DNA from: Helicobacter pylori
GTDB taxonomy: Bacteria > Campylobacterota > Campylobacteria > Campylobacterales > Helicobacteraceae
Length of the DNA: 64,000 bases
NCBI RefSeq assembly: GCF_016755635.1
Contig: NZ_CP051500.1
Coordinates: 868,001-932,000, forward strand
Direction of reading: 5' to 3'
In this document: in pieces, positions 33,647 to 42,997 of the stretch
Layout: each line of letters begins with the position of its first letter
Position numbering within the stretch: position 1 is the first letter of the stretch
Made by a program: the position numbers and the translations under genes
The notes under the pieces: generated by a model
What the model was told of the DNA's origin: nothing
The model's database searches: none
The model's input: only the letters and a program-made list of their open reading frames with translations

Positions 33647-35281
33647 TCACTTCTTATTCATTTCTAAAGCTTTTCTTCTTTCTTCAAGCTCTTTTTCATC
33701 TCTTTCTTGATGCTCTCTCGCTCTTTGTTCAAATTCTCTCGCTCTTTGTTCGGCTTTGGCTTTTTTCTTTTCTTCTTTCAAGCGGCGTTTTTCTTCTTTA
33801 GGGCTGAGTTTTGGCGCTTCTTTAATAGCGTTATCCTCTTTTGAAACAGGAGCGTTTTTACTTTCATTGTTTTTTGTTTCGCCTTGTTGGATAGCGTTAT
33901 TTTGATCCTTAATAGGCTCAGGCCTTCTGGTTTTAACCTCTTCTTCTTCAAACCCGCTATTCCCTTGAGTGGGTTTGATTTTTTCCTCTAAAGGCTGTTT
34001 ATTTTCTTTAGCTTTATGCCTTTCTTGCAAATAAATAGGAGCGTTCCCTTTTTCGCCTTTTTGAGATTTTTTAGATGCCGATTTTTCCACAACGGGATAA
34101 AGCTTGGGCTTAAAATCATTATAATCTAAATAGTAGCGATCATAATACACCCGATTTTTATCATAAAACACCCCTTTATCCAAACGATTGGATGAAAAAA
34201 ACTTAAAACTGCCTATAGACGGCGTTTTATAGACATTATACGAATCAAAATCATTCAAATCCACCTCTATCACATACCCACGCTTTTCTAAAGAATACAA
34301 TTTATTATGGTTTAATACAATGGTATTGAGCGAAGCGAAGGGCAGTTTCACGCTGTTTAATTCCCTCAAACTCTTATCCATTTGCAAAATTTGCCCGTCT
34401 AGCGTGAGCACGTATAAAGTCCCCTTATCATAAAGCAAATCCACAATATCCCCATCATAGTTGAACTCTTGACCGCTCACCACTGAGAGTATCCTTTTCC
34501 CTGTAGAAGCGATCATGTTATTGCCATCTACAATAAGGTAGGTGATATTGTTAAAAAACTTATCGCTGCTGATAACAATGTTTCTAATAGGCGTAGGGTT
34601 TCCATGCACATAATCCACGACCAACAAGCGCCCATCTAGCATAGGGAACACCACGACCGTATCCATAAAAATAGGCATCGCCATTAAAGAATTGATCGTG
34701 GTGCTTGGGGAACCTTTCTCACTAAAAAGCAATTTTTGAGAAGTGATGTCGTATAAATTCGCTGAATTGTCCGCTAACACCACCGCTAAAAGATTCCCTT
34801 TAACGCTCGCGCTCAAGGCAAAAGTCTCCAAAGGAATAACAATAGATTGTTGGCTGGCGTTAGGGTTATTGCTAATCAATTCCACTTGATGACAGACTTT
34901 ATCTTGGACTTCCGCTTCAACGCCCTTTAATTTCAATTCCGTTTCTTCAGTCTTAGCCGCCTTGCTTTTGCTTGTTTTTTTATCAATCTTGTTCAAACAA
35001 TCTTGCGCAAGGATGAAAAACCCTTGACTCTCATTTAAAAAACTGCTTTCATAATTGAAATTCTTACCGATTCTTAGCTGCGTTAAACCTTTATCGCCTA
35101 TAACCGCTCCATTTTTCAAAATGGCTCCATAACGATTAGACGAAACGATACTTTCTTGCAAATGGTTAGGGAAATACGCTTCGCCTTTAATTTGGTGTTT
35201 AGCGGGTTTGAAGTATTTTCTCATGTTACAGCCGCTAAAGACAATTAGGGCTATGAGTAAGATTAAAAATGGTTTATTCAT
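33647..35281 (-). CDS. Lipoprotein with beta-propeller-like body and charged tail (HP0863 type)
   Basis: The ATG at 35281 gives 544 residues; a TTG one codon earlier is possible. A lipobox IVFSGC places the lipidated Cys near residue 18. Residues 60-390 consist of repeated strand patterns (NLLAVVLADNSANLYDI; NNITYLIVDGNNMIASTGKR; LYVLTLDGQILQMD) typical of a PQQ/WD-type beta-propeller. The last 150 residues are extremely charged, ending in helical Lys/Glu/Arg repeats with a 7-residue near-duplication (AREFEQR / AREHQER), encoded by a 16-base direct repeat at 33715-33730 and 33736-33751. I do not know its function; the layout recalls envelope scaffold proteins. Confidence 0.72.
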   Translation of the reverse strand: MNKPFLILLIALIVFSGCNMRKYFKPAKHQIKGEAYFPNHLQESIVSSNRYGAILKNGAVIGDKGLTQLRIGKNFNYESSFLNESQGFFILAQDCLNKIDKKTSKSKAAKTEETELKLKGVEAEVQDKVCHQVELISNNPNASQQSIVIPLETFALSASVKGNLLAVVLADNSANLYDITSQKLLFSEKGSPSTTINSLMAMPIFMDTVVVFPMLDGRLLVVDYVHGNPTPIRNIVISSDKFFNNITYLIVDGNNMIASTGKRILSVVSGQEFNYDGDIVDLLYDKGTLYVLTLDGQILQMDKSLRELNSVKLPFASLNTIVLNHNKLYSLEKRGYVIEVDLNDFDSYNVYKTPSIGSFKFFSSNRLDKGVFYDKNRVYYDRYYLDYNDFKPKLYPVVEKSASKKSQKGEKGNAPIYLQERHKAKENKQPLEEKIKPTQGNSGFEEEEVKTRRPEPIKDQNNAIQQGETKNNESKNAPVSKEDNAIKEAPKLSPKEEKRRLKEEKKKAKAEQRAREFEQRAREHQERDEKELEERRKALEMNKK

Positions 35282-35285
35282 CAAA

Positions 35286-35942
35286 TCAATGCGTTCCTTG
35301 AATGGTTTCTTTTTTTAGATTGGTTGGTTTGGAAGGGTTTTGCTGAATATCTTCTAACACGCCATAATGTTTTAAAACAGAGATTATAGCATAGAGTGAA
35401 GAACTTAGAGGGATAGTGGATAAACTTTGATGCGCTTTTTTGATTGCGTCTTTAGAATTTTCTTCATACAACAAATTCACTTCTTGTAAAGTGCTCATTT
35501 CTTTGAGAATGGGGCTTTTTTCAAGCAAGTTTTTATCTCTAGAGAGCGATGTGTAAGAATATTGTGCGAACGCTTTAACGATTTCATTAGAAGATTGCGA
35601 AAGCCTTTTAAACTCGTTTGCATCGTTTCTCTCACTCGCTCTGGCGAACTGATACAAGTCATACAACTCTGGGGCGACTTCTTTCAATCTTTTTTGCAAG
35701 GCTATATTATTAGGACTCTCTAGCACTTCATTATAAATTTGAGTGATCCGCTCTCTAGTTTGCTCATGCTTATAATCTTGCAATTTTGTATCCCCTAAAT
35801 AAGCGATAAAAGCCACCACGATAAACAACAACACCCACTTGTAGCGTTTGAAAAACTTTTCTAATCTAAACGCCCCCTCTAAAAGCTTTTCATCGCTTTT
35901 AAATTCGTTTTTAACTTGCTCTAAATTTTCCTTAATACTCAT
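35286..35942 (-). CDS. Single-pass membrane protein with TPR-like periplasmic part (HP0864 type)
   Basis: The 218-residue protein has a cytoplasmic N-terminus of about 35 residues, one membrane helix ([15 protein letters not shown], near 36-50), and a helical periplasmic domain (TREREIT-like start omitted; [20 protein letters not shown], then [20 protein letters not shown]). The topology and helical repeats resemble YfgM-type ancillary chaperone factors. The gene ends just before the beta-propeller lipoprotein gene, recalling the YfgM-BamB pair in E. coli, where BamB is a beta-propeller lipoprotein. This parallel is suggestive, not proof. Confidence 0.65.
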   Translation of the reverse strand: MSIKENLEQVKNEFKSDEKLLEGAFRLEKFFKRYKWVLLFIVVAFIAYLGDTKLQDYKHEQTRERITQIYNEVLESPNNIALQKRLKEVAPELYDLYQFARASERNDANEFKRLSQSSNEIVKAFAQYSYTSLSRDKNLLEKSPILKEMSTLQEVNLLYEENSKDAIKKAHQSLSTIPLSSSLYAIISVLKHYGVLEDIQQNPSKPTNLKKETIQGTH

Positions 35943-36376
35943 GCCTTACTCACTCCTGTGCTGCCAAACCCCCCGCTACCCCTTGAAGTTTCATCTAATT
36001 GTTCGCATTCTATAAATTCGGCTTTATAAGTTTTTTGAACCACCCCTTGAGCGATCCTATCCCCTACCTGGACTTTAAAATCTTTATCGCTCAAATTCGC
36101 TAAAATGACCTTAATTTCGCCCCTATAATCATTATCCACCGTGCCAGGAGAGTTTAACACCATCACCTGATGGTTCAAAGCCAAACCGCTACGGGTGCGC
36201 ACCTGTAATTCATACCCCACTTCTAAAGACAAACAAATCCCTATTTTCACCAACCCCACGCTATGAGGTTTGATCATCACTTCTTCCACCGCATGCAAAT
36301 CAAAGCCTGAAGAACCCTCGGTTTGGTATTCAGGGACAAGGGCGTTTGGGTGGATTTTTTGGATTTTAATTTTCAT
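35939..36376 (-). CDS. dut: dUTP diphosphatase
   Basis: The start is set at the ATG at 36376 (145 residues); a TTG precedes it. All five trimeric dUTPase motifs are seen: [40 protein letters not shown], and the C-terminal [10 protein letters not shown] loop. It hydrolyses dUTP to dUMP, keeping uracil out of DNA and feeding thymidylate synthesis. It overlaps the neighbour genes by a few bases on each side. Confidence 0.96.
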   Translation of the reverse strand: MKIKIQKIHPNALVPEYQTEGSSGFDLHAVEEVMIKPHSVGLVKIGICLSLEVGYELQVRTRSGLALNHQVMVLNSPGTVDNDYRGEIKVILANLSDKDFKVQVGDRIAQGVVQKTYKAEFIECEQLDETSRGSGGFGSTGVSKA

Positions 36377-36860
36377 CAAAACAAATCTCTTTATAATAAA
36401 TGTCTAAAATTTCAAAATCGCTCTCGCCATTGGGCAATTGAATGCTCACCGCATCGCCCTTGCTCTTACCGATCAAACTCTTAGCGATCGGCGAACCAAA
36501 AGAGATTAACCCTTTAGCTGGATCGCTCTCCACGCTCCCTACTATCGTGTAAGAAAACTCTTTATCGTTATCCAAATTAAGGATTTTAATCGTGCTGCCA
36601 AAACTCACTTTATTGTGGGCTAAAGCGCTCGGATCAATCACTTGAGCGTTAGAAATAATCTCGCTTAAATCCACGATCCTCGCTTCAATGAAGCGTTGTT
36701 TTTCTTTAGCGGCATGGTATTCAGCGTTTTCTTTCAAATCCCCATGCCCTCTAGCAATATCAATTTCTTTCACAATATTAGGCCGTTCCACCTCTTTTAA
36801 TTGCTTTAATTCCGCGCAAATCTTATTGTATCCATGCATACTCATAGGTTCTTTATTCAT
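36366..36860 (-). CDS. greA: Transcription elongation factor GreA
   Basis: The 164-residue protein has the two-part GreA layout. An N-terminal coiled coil carries the acidic tip ([21 protein letters not shown], residues 48-68, split here as [14 protein letters not shown]), and a C-terminal FKBP-like domain reads [19 protein letters not shown]. GreA inserts its tip into RNA polymerase and triggers cleavage of backtracked RNA. Length and motifs are standard. It overlaps dut by 11 bases. Confidence 0.96.
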   Translation of the reverse strand: MNKEPMSMHGYNKICAELKQLKEVERPNIVKEIDIARGHGDLKENAEYHAAKEKQRFIEARIVDLSEIISNAQVIDPSALAHNKVSFGSTIKILNLDNDKEFSYTIVGSVESDPAKGLISFGSPIAKSLIGKSKGDAVSIQLPNGESDFEILDIYYKEICFDEN

Positions 36861-36900
36861 TTAATCTCCTAAGCTTATTCAGTAGAGATTATAGTAAAAA

Positions 36901-37983
36901 TTAAGTTAAATTCAGCAAAAAAGCCATTTCATTAGCGATTTTTCTTGCACTCCCACTGGCTAAATATTCCCTTAATCTCAAACTTTCTTTAAAATAGCGT
37001 TCTCTATCCATTTCTTCATACGCTTTTAACAAACCCTCTACGCTCAAAAAATGTTGGATCAATTCCGGGTGCAATTGGCTCTCCCCAAGCCCTGGAGTTT
37101 CATCATTTAAGGCGTTATAAAAAATATTCGCTAAACCTATATAATGCAAATTGACCAACATTCTAGCGATCAAAAAATCCATCGTTTTAGCCCTATACGC
37201 TAGGACAAAAGGCGTGCCAATCAAAGCGGCCTCTAAAGTCGCTGTGCCGCTGCAAATGAACGCAAACTCAGCTTCAAACAAACTCTTATGCGCATCATAA
37301 GAAATTTCAAATAATTGAATGTCTTCTCCATAAAGGGCTTTCAAATCCAACCCCTTAAAGAAACTCGGCACCACTAACACACGCCTTTTAAACCCTTCGT
37401 TTTGTTCTAAAATTTGAGCCACTTTGACAAACAAAGGGAACATTTTAGCGATTTCACTTTTTCGGCTTCCTGGCATAAACACTAGAGTTTCACCCTTAAT
37501 ATCTTTTTTATAGTATTTAATTTCATCTAATAAAGGGTGTCCCACATATTGGGCTTTTTTTTGGTAATAGCCCACTTCAAAAGGCAAAATCGCTCCCAAA
37601 AAATCGCAGTATTTTTCAAGGCTTTTAGTGCGCCATTTTTTCCATGCCCAAACTTGCGGTAAAATATAATACATGATTTTTTTATGCGGATCTTGTTTTT
37701 TGATTTTTTTGGCTAGGGGGATATTGAAAGAAGAAGAATCCATTAAAAGCACCATATCCGCTTGTTTGGCTAATTGGACCATTTCTTTATGGGCTTTGAG
37801 TAAAAACCCCAAACGGCCTATCACGTCTCTAAAACCCATGACAGAAAATTCCCTAGGGCTATAGAGTGCGTTTTTCCCTTCAAACACGCCAATAAAACGA
37901 TAATCTTTAGGCAAATTGCGGCGTAATTCCTCTAAATGCGCATTAGAGCTCGCTTCTAAAGCGCTCACTAAAATCGTGGGCAT
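36901..37983 (-). CDS. lpxB: Lipid-A-disaccharide synthase
   Basis: The 360-residue GT19 glycosyltransferase joins UDP-diacylglucosamine and lipid X in lipid A synthesis. Recognisable blocks: ALEASSNAHLEEL at the start, MGFRDVIGRLGFLLK, YYILPQVWAWKKWR (family hallmark), FMPGSRKSEI, and CSGTATLEAALIGTPFVLAYR. Length matches the H. pylori enzyme. It starts where the coiled-coil gene HP0868 ends (one-base overlap). Confidence 0.95.
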   Translation of the reverse strand: MPTILVSALEASSNAHLEELRRNLPKDYRFIGVFEGKNALYSPREFSVMGFRDVIGRLGFLLKAHKEMVQLAKQADMVLLMDSSSFNIPLAKKIKKQDPHKKIMYYILPQVWAWKKWRTKSLEKYCDFLGAILPFEVGYYQKKAQYVGHPLLDEIKYYKKDIKGETLVFMPGSRKSEIAKMFPLFVKVAQILEQNEGFKRRVLVVPSFFKGLDLKALYGEDIQLFEISYDAHKSLFEAEFAFICSGTATLEAALIGTPFVLAYRAKTMDFLIARMLVNLHYIGLANIFYNALNDETPGLGESQLHPELIQHFLSVEGLLKAYEEMDRERYFKESLRLREYLASGSARKIANEMAFLLNLT

Positions 37984-38444
37984 TATTTGTCTTTCAAAAG
38001 GTTTTGGACTTGATAGAGCTTGATTTCTTTATGCAAATCCCTCAATTCAATTTTGAGTAACGCATTTTCAAAATCTTTTTTAGAGAGGTGGTTTTTTAAA
38101 AGCCTGTTTTCGCGCAAAACGCTGCGGTATTGCAAGTAAAGCCCTTCATCAAACACACGCTTGCTTGGTTTTGCCATTATAACCTGATTATCATTAGTGA
38201 AAACCTCCACTTCTTCAAGGGCTTTAGGGAAAATCACACTCTCTTCTGTATTTTGTGCTTCTTTGTTTAAGCGGGAGTTTTCTTTTTCTGATTTTTTTTG
38301 ATAGATTTCTTGCTTCAAACCTTTTAAGGCGCTTTTTTTCTTACGCAAGATTTCTTGGACCTGCTTCAATTCCAAACGGATTTTTTTTAAAACTTCTCTA
38401 GTGTCTTTAATTTCTTGCTGGTAAGCGTTCAATTCTTCTTGCAT
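37983..38444 (-). CDS. Coiled-coil protein (HP0868 type)
   Basis: The 153-residue protein is predicted to be largely coiled coil: residues 1-60 (AYQQEIKDTREVLKKIRLEL and following Lys/Glu-rich heptads) and 105-150 (RENRLLKNHLSKKDFENALL). A strand-like linker lies in the middle (VIFPKALEEVEVFTND). It has no signal or membrane segment. It lies between hypA and lpxB in one operon with seven bases to hypA and one base of overlap with lpxB. No family recognised, so function is unknown. Confidence 0.7.
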   Translation of the reverse strand: MQEELNAYQQEIKDTREVLKKIRLELKQVQEILRKKKSALKGLKQEIYQKKSEKENSRLNKEAQNTEESVIFPKALEEVEVFTNDNQVIMAKPSKRVFDEGLYLQYRSVLRENRLLKNHLSKKDFENALLKIELRDLHKEIKLYQVQNLLKDK

Positions 38445-38450
38445 CGGTTT

Positions 38451-38804
38451 TTATTCCGCTAACATTTCTAAAGACAACAAACGCATTTCATTGCCTTGAG
38501 TGATAATAACATTCTTGCTGTGGCATTTCTCACACACCCCATAATCTAGCGCGTTAGGCTTAAAAACATGCGAACAATCCTTGCATTCTAATTCAACCTT
38601 TTCATCTACAATGTCTAAAATAGCGTCTTTACACACCAAAGATTCTTCTCTAAAAGTCTCAAACGCGCTCACAAACAAGCTCTTATCCATAGCACTTCTT
38701 TCACCAATACCGACCACGACTCTTTCAATCTTATGGGCTTGATTTTTCTTCGCATGCTCTTCGCAAAGAGCGATTAAAGAAGAAACGACCGAGTATTCAT
38801 GCAT
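38451..38804 (-). CDS. hypA: Nickel metallochaperone for hydrogenase and urease
   Basis: The 117-residue protein carries the HypA marks: N-terminal MHEYS with the nickel ligand His2, and a zinc site of two CxxC pairs (C74/C77 and C91/C94 in ECKDCS and CEKCHS). With HypB it delivers nickel to the NiFe hydrogenase, and in H. pylori also to urease, which makes it important for acid survival. Length and all metal ligands are as in the studied protein. Confidence 0.96.
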   Translation of the reverse strand: MHEYSVVSSLIALCEEHAKKNQAHKIERVVVGIGERSAMDKSLFVSAFETFREESLVCKDAILDIVDEKVELECKDCSHVFKPNALDYGVCEKCHSKNVIITQGNEMRLLSLEMLAE

Positions 38805-38862
38805 ACTAAACCTTAATCTTTAAATTAGCCCCTATTATATTGTATTAGAGTAATCCTTTAGT

Positions 38863-41019
38863 TTATTGCTTAAGATTCAATAGGGTATTAAGGATTTGAT
38901 CGGATGTGGTTACCGCTTTAGAGTTCGCTTGAAACCCCCTTTGAACCACAATCAAATTCGTTAAACTCCGGCTCAAATCCACATTACTAGACTCTAGTTT
39001 AGATCCTGAAATCGAACCCCTACGCCCCGTATTAGCCGCGCCGATTAAGGCTTGCCCTGAGTTTCCGGTTTGAGAAAAGACATTCCCGCCTAAAGCCTGT
39101 AAGCCCGCATCGTTAGCGAAATTCGCTAAAGCCACTTGCGCGAGTGCCAAAGTCCTACCATTACTGAACGCTCCTAAAAGCACCCCGTCTGAATCAAAGC
39201 GGACATCCATCAAATCGCCCGCTTGATAGCCGTTTTGCTCAATCGCATAAGTTTCAGAAATCTTATCCACGCTCGTTAGCCCGTCAAAGCTCCCTGAAGA
39301 ACCAAAGGCTAAATTGATGCGTTGGGGAGCATCAGCGCCATTTTTAGGGTCAAATTGTAAAAGAGGCGGGTTCATGCCTGCAAGCGATCCGTCATTATTA
39401 AAATGCAAACGGCCTCCTTCAAACACATTAGGCCTAGCCGCTGACCCCCCTACTAATTCCCCAGGCTCAGGCACAATCACCCTGAAATTCCATTCCGCTC
39501 CCCCACTCCTATAAAATTCAATGTGCATGGCGTGTTTAGTGCCTAAGCTGTCTATCACATCAATGCTTGTCGCATGGGTTGCGTGGGTGAATTTAGAACT
39601 GCTCGCTGACGCTCCCCCTTCAATTAAAGAAGCGGTATTAAGCCCTTTCATCGCGTTTTTAAACAAAACATTGTTCGTTACGCTGTCTGAAGAATACCCA
39701 CTCACAAAGATATTAAGATTTTCTTTAATGACATTTTTATTGTCTTTATTATTGATTTCAAACATGCCGTATTGGTTGACGCTAACCCCTATAGAAGCGG
39801 CTGAGTCCTGGTAATTGTCCGCTAAACTAGGGTCTTTAACGATATTAGCGTCATGCTGGATTAAGGCGCGCAAATCTTCAGTGGTCCTAAACTGCCCAAT
39901 ATCCGCATTAGGGCTGATAGAATGCGTATAGCTGTATTTGAAAGCCGTTACATCTTTATCGCCGTCTAAAAAGTTAGCGAACGCCCCAGTCCCGGCTTGA
40001 GTAACCACAATATTTTTAAGCTTTTCATCGCCGTCTAATTCATTGGTGTTTTCCAAACGCAATTGCTTGCCGTCCAAATAAGCTTCAATCCCTGTTTGGC
40101 TTTTGACCGCATTGATCGCATTTTTCGCCGCTACTAAGCTTGAAGTCCTACTCACCGCTGAATCGTTTGTGAAAGAAATCTTAACCCCATTCAATTCAAG
40201 CGTGCTGTTTTCTGCAGAAGGGAGGATGTCTTTGACCATTTTTGCACTTTTATAGCTCACCCATATCCCTTGGTTTTCATTCAATAAAAGAGCGTCGCCA
40301 TCTTCATTGTATAAAGATCCCATGTCTTCGGCGACTTGAGCTAAATTCGTGCCTGAATCATACACCGGATTAATGCCATCTGAAGGGGTTTTGGCTGAAG
40401 AATCCAAAGCAAATATCGCCGCTGTTTGATCGGCATGCCTTCCAGCGTTTAAATTCGCCCTCATAGAAATGCGGTTACTCGCTCTGGCTGGCATCACCAT
40501 TCCTGGGTCAATCCTAATGTTTTCTAAAGGGCCGGTGTTATCCACTTTTAAAGCGTCCGTATCGCTCCCTTTATTGCCGGTATCGCTCCCGTTTCTCACC
40601 CACCCTTGCACCACAAGCCCGCCGGTGGTAACCAAACTCCCTTGCGAGTCAAAAAGGAACTCCCCATCTCTAGTGAAATTGCGCGTGATCCCCCTATCAG
40701 GGCTAATGATAAAAAAGCCATCGCCTTGAATCGCTAGATCGGTTTTGACATCTGTGTTTTGGATATTGCCTTGTGAAAAGATTTTAGTCGTCGCATCCAC
40801 GCCTACCCCAAGCCCCACAGAAAAGTCATTCTGCCCTGCTAACCCGTTTTTATAGGGCGCGGTAGCGATGAGTTTGACTTGAGAGAGCATGTCCACAAAA
40901 GAAGCCCTAGAATATTTAAACCCAGTGGTATTCACATTCGCAATATTGTTACTCTCAATATCCAAAGCGATTTGGTGGGCTTGCATCCCATTGACACCAG
41001 ACCATAAAGACCTAAGCAT
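38863..41019 (-). CDS. flgE: Flagellar hook protein
   Basis: The 718-residue protein forms the hook of the flagellum. The N-terminal rod-type motif (SLWSGVNGMQAHQIALDIES, then NNIANVNTTGFKYSRASF) and the C-terminal block (SNVDLSRSLTNLIVVQRGFQ, ANSKAVTTSDQILNTLLNLKQ given in parts) are classical for FlgE. The large middle is the exposed hook domain, much longer than in E. coli, as usual for Helicobacter. A sigma-54 promoter lies upstream, and AAAGGA precedes the ATG. Confidence 0.97.
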   Translation of the reverse strand: MLRSLWSGVNGMQAHQIALDIESNNIANVNTTGFKYSRASFVDMLSQVKLIATAPYKNGLAGQNDFSVGLGVGVDATTKIFSQGNIQNTDVKTDLAIQGDGFFIISPDRGITRNFTRDGEFLFDSQGSLVTTGGLVVQGWVRNGSDTGNKGSDTDALKVDNTGPLENIRIDPGMVMPARASNRISMRANLNAGRHADQTAAIFALDSSAKTPSDGINPVYDSGTNLAQVAEDMGSLYNEDGDALLLNENQGIWVSYKSAKMVKDILPSAENSTLELNGVKISFTNDSAVSRTSSLVAAKNAINAVKSQTGIEAYLDGKQLRLENTNELDGDEKLKNIVVTQAGTGAFANFLDGDKDVTAFKYSYTHSISPNADIGQFRTTEDLRALIQHDANIVKDPSLADNYQDSAASIGVSVNQYGMFEINNKDNKNVIKENLNIFVSGYSSDSVTNNVLFKNAMKGLNTASLIEGGASASSSKFTHATHATSIDVIDSLGTKHAMHIEFYRSGGAEWNFRVIVPEPGELVGGSAARPNVFEGGRLHFNNDGSLAGMNPPLLQFDPKNGADAPQRINLAFGSSGSFDGLTSVDKISETYAIEQNGYQAGDLMDVRFDSDGVLLGAFSNGRTLALAQVALANFANDAGLQALGGNVFSQTGNSGQALIGAANTGRRGSISGSKLESSNVDLSRSLTNLIVVQRGFQANSKAVTTSDQILNTLLNLKQ

Positions 41020-41062
41020 GGTTATCCTTTAATGTAAAGAAATTCAATCTATGCAAAATAAA

Positions 41063-41076
41063 GCAAAAGTTGTTCC
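41063..41076 (-). promoter_or_regulatory. Sigma-54 promoter of flgE
   Basis: On the minus strand GGAACAACTTTTGC has GG and GC separated by exactly ten bases, the -24/-12 spacing of RpoN promoters, and continues as TTGCTT. It lies 44 to 57 bases before the flgE start. flgE is known as an RpoN-dependent middle flagellar gene in H. pylori, needing FlgR. Confidence 0.85.
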
Positions 41077-41228
41077 TAAATAGCTTTTTAGAATGATTAG
41101 TTGCGGATTTTAAGTTTTGTTAATCAAAAAGATCGGTCAAATTCATAAGGGGATAGGGGGTTTTGTAACACCACCCCTTAATTACGCTTTTTAAAGACTA
41201 TCGCTCAAATTTAAGAATCTAACTCGCT

Positions 41229-41963
41229 TTAGTGCAAAATCGCGCATTCATGATCTTGAATCTCTTCGGCTGAAGCGCGATTTAAAGTCAATGGGTTAAA
41301 TTGTGTCGCTAATAAGACAAAGGAGTTATCGCTTTGTTGCACCACCGCTAAGCCATAGTCCCCCATGCGTTTGTGCGCGTTAGGCACTTCTTTATTAAGC
41401 ATGACAAACGGGCTTTTTTGCGCCAATTCGCTCTCTGTTACCCGACGCGCCAAATATTTATGCCCGTTCAAGCCACCTGATAATGGCGACCAACGGCTGT
41501 TGATTTTTTTTAGATTATTATCCAGCTGTTTGCGCACATCAGGGCTAATGCAAGAGATGTGGATATGAAAATGGTTTTGCGATCGCCCTTTTTTAGAGTT
41601 GATCGTCAAAGAAATCGCGCTATCAGGAATGGGTTTGCCGTATTTTTTACTCATAAAATCGCGTGCTTGCCAGGATAAATAAAAAAAGTTAGGCGTAGAA
41701 GAATCAAGCAACAAAGGGCTTTCAATACCGCTAATGTGAGTTGTTGGCATCAACAAATATTGCAACGGACCGTTAATATCTTTTAAAACCACATAGCCGG
41801 CATCGGGTTTGACTTCTATGCATGGCGAAGGATTCTGATTTTTCTCATAATTAGGCAAACATTTCTCAAAAACAATCTTACGCAACACATTCGGATCTTT
41901 AGCGTTTAAACTCATAACAACGATAGCCACCATCGCTAAAAAAAGAAAGCCCGCTTTTTTCAT
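41229..41963 (-). CDS. cdh: CDP-diacylglycerol pyrophosphatase
   Basis: The 244-residue protein has an N-terminal signal/anchor segment ([18 protein letters not shown]) and the marks of the Cdh family, a HIT-like hydrolase: [17 protein letters not shown] near 68-84 and the histidine triad-like NHFHIHISC near 136-144. It hydrolyses CDP-diacylglycerol to phosphatidate and CMP in the envelope. It ends 209 bases upstream of flgE in the same direction. A 15-base palindrome resembling a Fur box lies 77 bases before its ATG, so iron control is possible. Confidence 0.9.
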   Translation of the reverse strand: MKKAGFLFLAMVAIVVMSLNAKDPNVLRKIVFEKCLPNYEKNQNPSPCIEVKPDAGYVVLKDINGPLQYLLMPTTHISGIESPLLLDSSTPNFFYLSWQARDFMSKKYGKPIPDSAISLTINSKKGRSQNHFHIHISCISPDVRKQLDNNLKKINSRWSPLSGGLNGHKYLARRVTESELAQKSPFVMLNKEVPNAHKRMGDYGLAVVQQSDNSFVLLATQFNPLTLNRASAEEIQDHECAILH

Positions 41964-42311
41964 CTTTTTTGCTCCTTGTTTTTAATGGGAGTTTTTACAA
42001 ACCCTCTTGTTATTTTTCTACAATAGTGGTTAAAAGCTTTAATCATTATGATTATTTTAATAAATTTTAACTTATTAGTAACATTTAGTAACCTATTTTA
42101 AAAAGAGCTTTTTGAATACCAACGAGAAAAACTTAAATTGATAACATTAAAAAAGCTAAAAGAATTTTTTAAAATATTAAATAGCTTGCACTAAGCAGGT
42201 GATAATTTTTTACCATGCGATCTTAGGGGTTGATACTTATCAAAATAAAGCGTTTTATAACCTTACTTTAGGTAATATCGTCATACTGATACCACAATAA
42301 GGACAATTATC
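41964..42311. other. Divergent intergenic region between cdh and the PhnA-like gene
   Basis: These 348 bases hold no gene I can support. They contain the palindrome TAATCAT-T-ATGATTA (42040-42054) and a second palindrome TTGATA-CT-TATCAA (42230-42243) nearer the plus-strand gene. TTTTATAACC near 42252-42261 may be a -10 region for the plus-strand gene. Otherwise the stretch is plain AT-rich sequence. Confidence 0.5.
42040..42054. promoter_or_regulatory. Perfect 7-1-7 palindrome resembling a Fur box
   Basis: TAATCAT-T-ATGATTA is a perfect 7-1-7 palindrome. The H. pylori Fur consensus is TAATAATnATTATTA; this site differs by one symmetric base in each half. It sits in the divergent promoter region 77 bases before cdh. 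Confidence 0.45.
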
Positions 42312-42641
42312 ATGCAAGATTTACCCCCATGCCCTAAATGCAACAACGCCTACACCTACCATGACGGCGTGCAACTAATTTGCTCTAGCTGTTTGTATGA
42401 ATGGAATGAGAATGAAGTTAATGGTGAAGAATTGATCGTTAAAGATTGCCATAACAATCTTTTACAAAATGGGGACTCGGTCATTCTCATTAAGGATTTA
42501 AAGGTTAAAGGTTCATCTTTAGTGCTTAAAAAAGGCACCAAAATCAAAAATATCAAGCTCGTCAATGGCGATCACAATGTGGATTGTAAAGTGGAGAGGC
42601 AGAGTCTGTCCTTAAAATCTGAATTCCTCAAAAAAGCTTAG
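42312..42641 (+). CDS. PhnA/YjdM-type zinc-ribbon protein (HP0872 type)
   Basis: The 109-residue protein begins with a zinc ribbon (CPKCNNAY ... CSSCLYEW, two CxxC pairs at residues 7-10 and 26-29). It is followed by a compact beta domain ([35 protein letters not shown]). This is the PhnA/YjdM family. The old name links it to alkylphosphonate uptake, but family members do not carry a transport domain and their role is unclear. AAGGA precedes the ATG. It is monocistronic here, with a convergent small gene downstream. Confidence 0.82.
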   Translation: MQDLPPCPKCNNAYTYHDGVQLICSSCLYEWNENEVNGEELIVKDCHNNLLQNGDSVILIKDLKVKGSSLVLKKGTKIKNIKLVNGDHNVDCKVERQSLSLKSEFLKKA

Positions 42642-42697
42642 GAAAATACAAAAGCTTAAGAATGGGAAAAGCTTAGTGGCTTTTTAAGCTTATAAAG

Positions 42698-42913
42698 TCA
42701 TTTTTTAGAAAAAATCAACTTATCCAGCTTGAAAAAAATCACCGCTCCAATGGTTTGCCCCAAGAAAAGATTGAGCCACAACGGAAAATTGAAATAATAG
42801 AAAATCTCCATAAAAGGCAGCATCACCAACGCGCTCAACATCCACCTAAGCCAATAAACCAAAAACAGCTTAGAAGCGTATTCTGTGCCAAGTTTCTTAA
42901 AAAATTCTCGCAT
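42698..42913 (-). CDS. Small membrane protein (HP0873 type)
   Basis: The 71-residue protein has two hydrophobic segments (about 16-37, LFLVYWLRWMLSALVMLPFM and following; 44-62, PLWLNLFLGQTIGAVIFF) with charged ends, suggesting a hairpin in the inner membrane. I do not know its role. It is 84 bases downstream of kapA in the same direction, so cotranscription with kapA is possible. Confidence 0.6.
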   Translation of the reverse strand: MREFFKKLGTEYASKLFLVYWLRWMLSALVMLPFMEIFYYFNFPLWLNLFLGQTIGAVIFFKLDKLIFSKK

Positions 42914-42997
42914 AAAGACAACCCTTTAAACCCTTTTTGCAAACTCTCCTTAAAAAGGAAAGCTCGCTATCAAGGAATATTCCTAAATTTCATGCCT

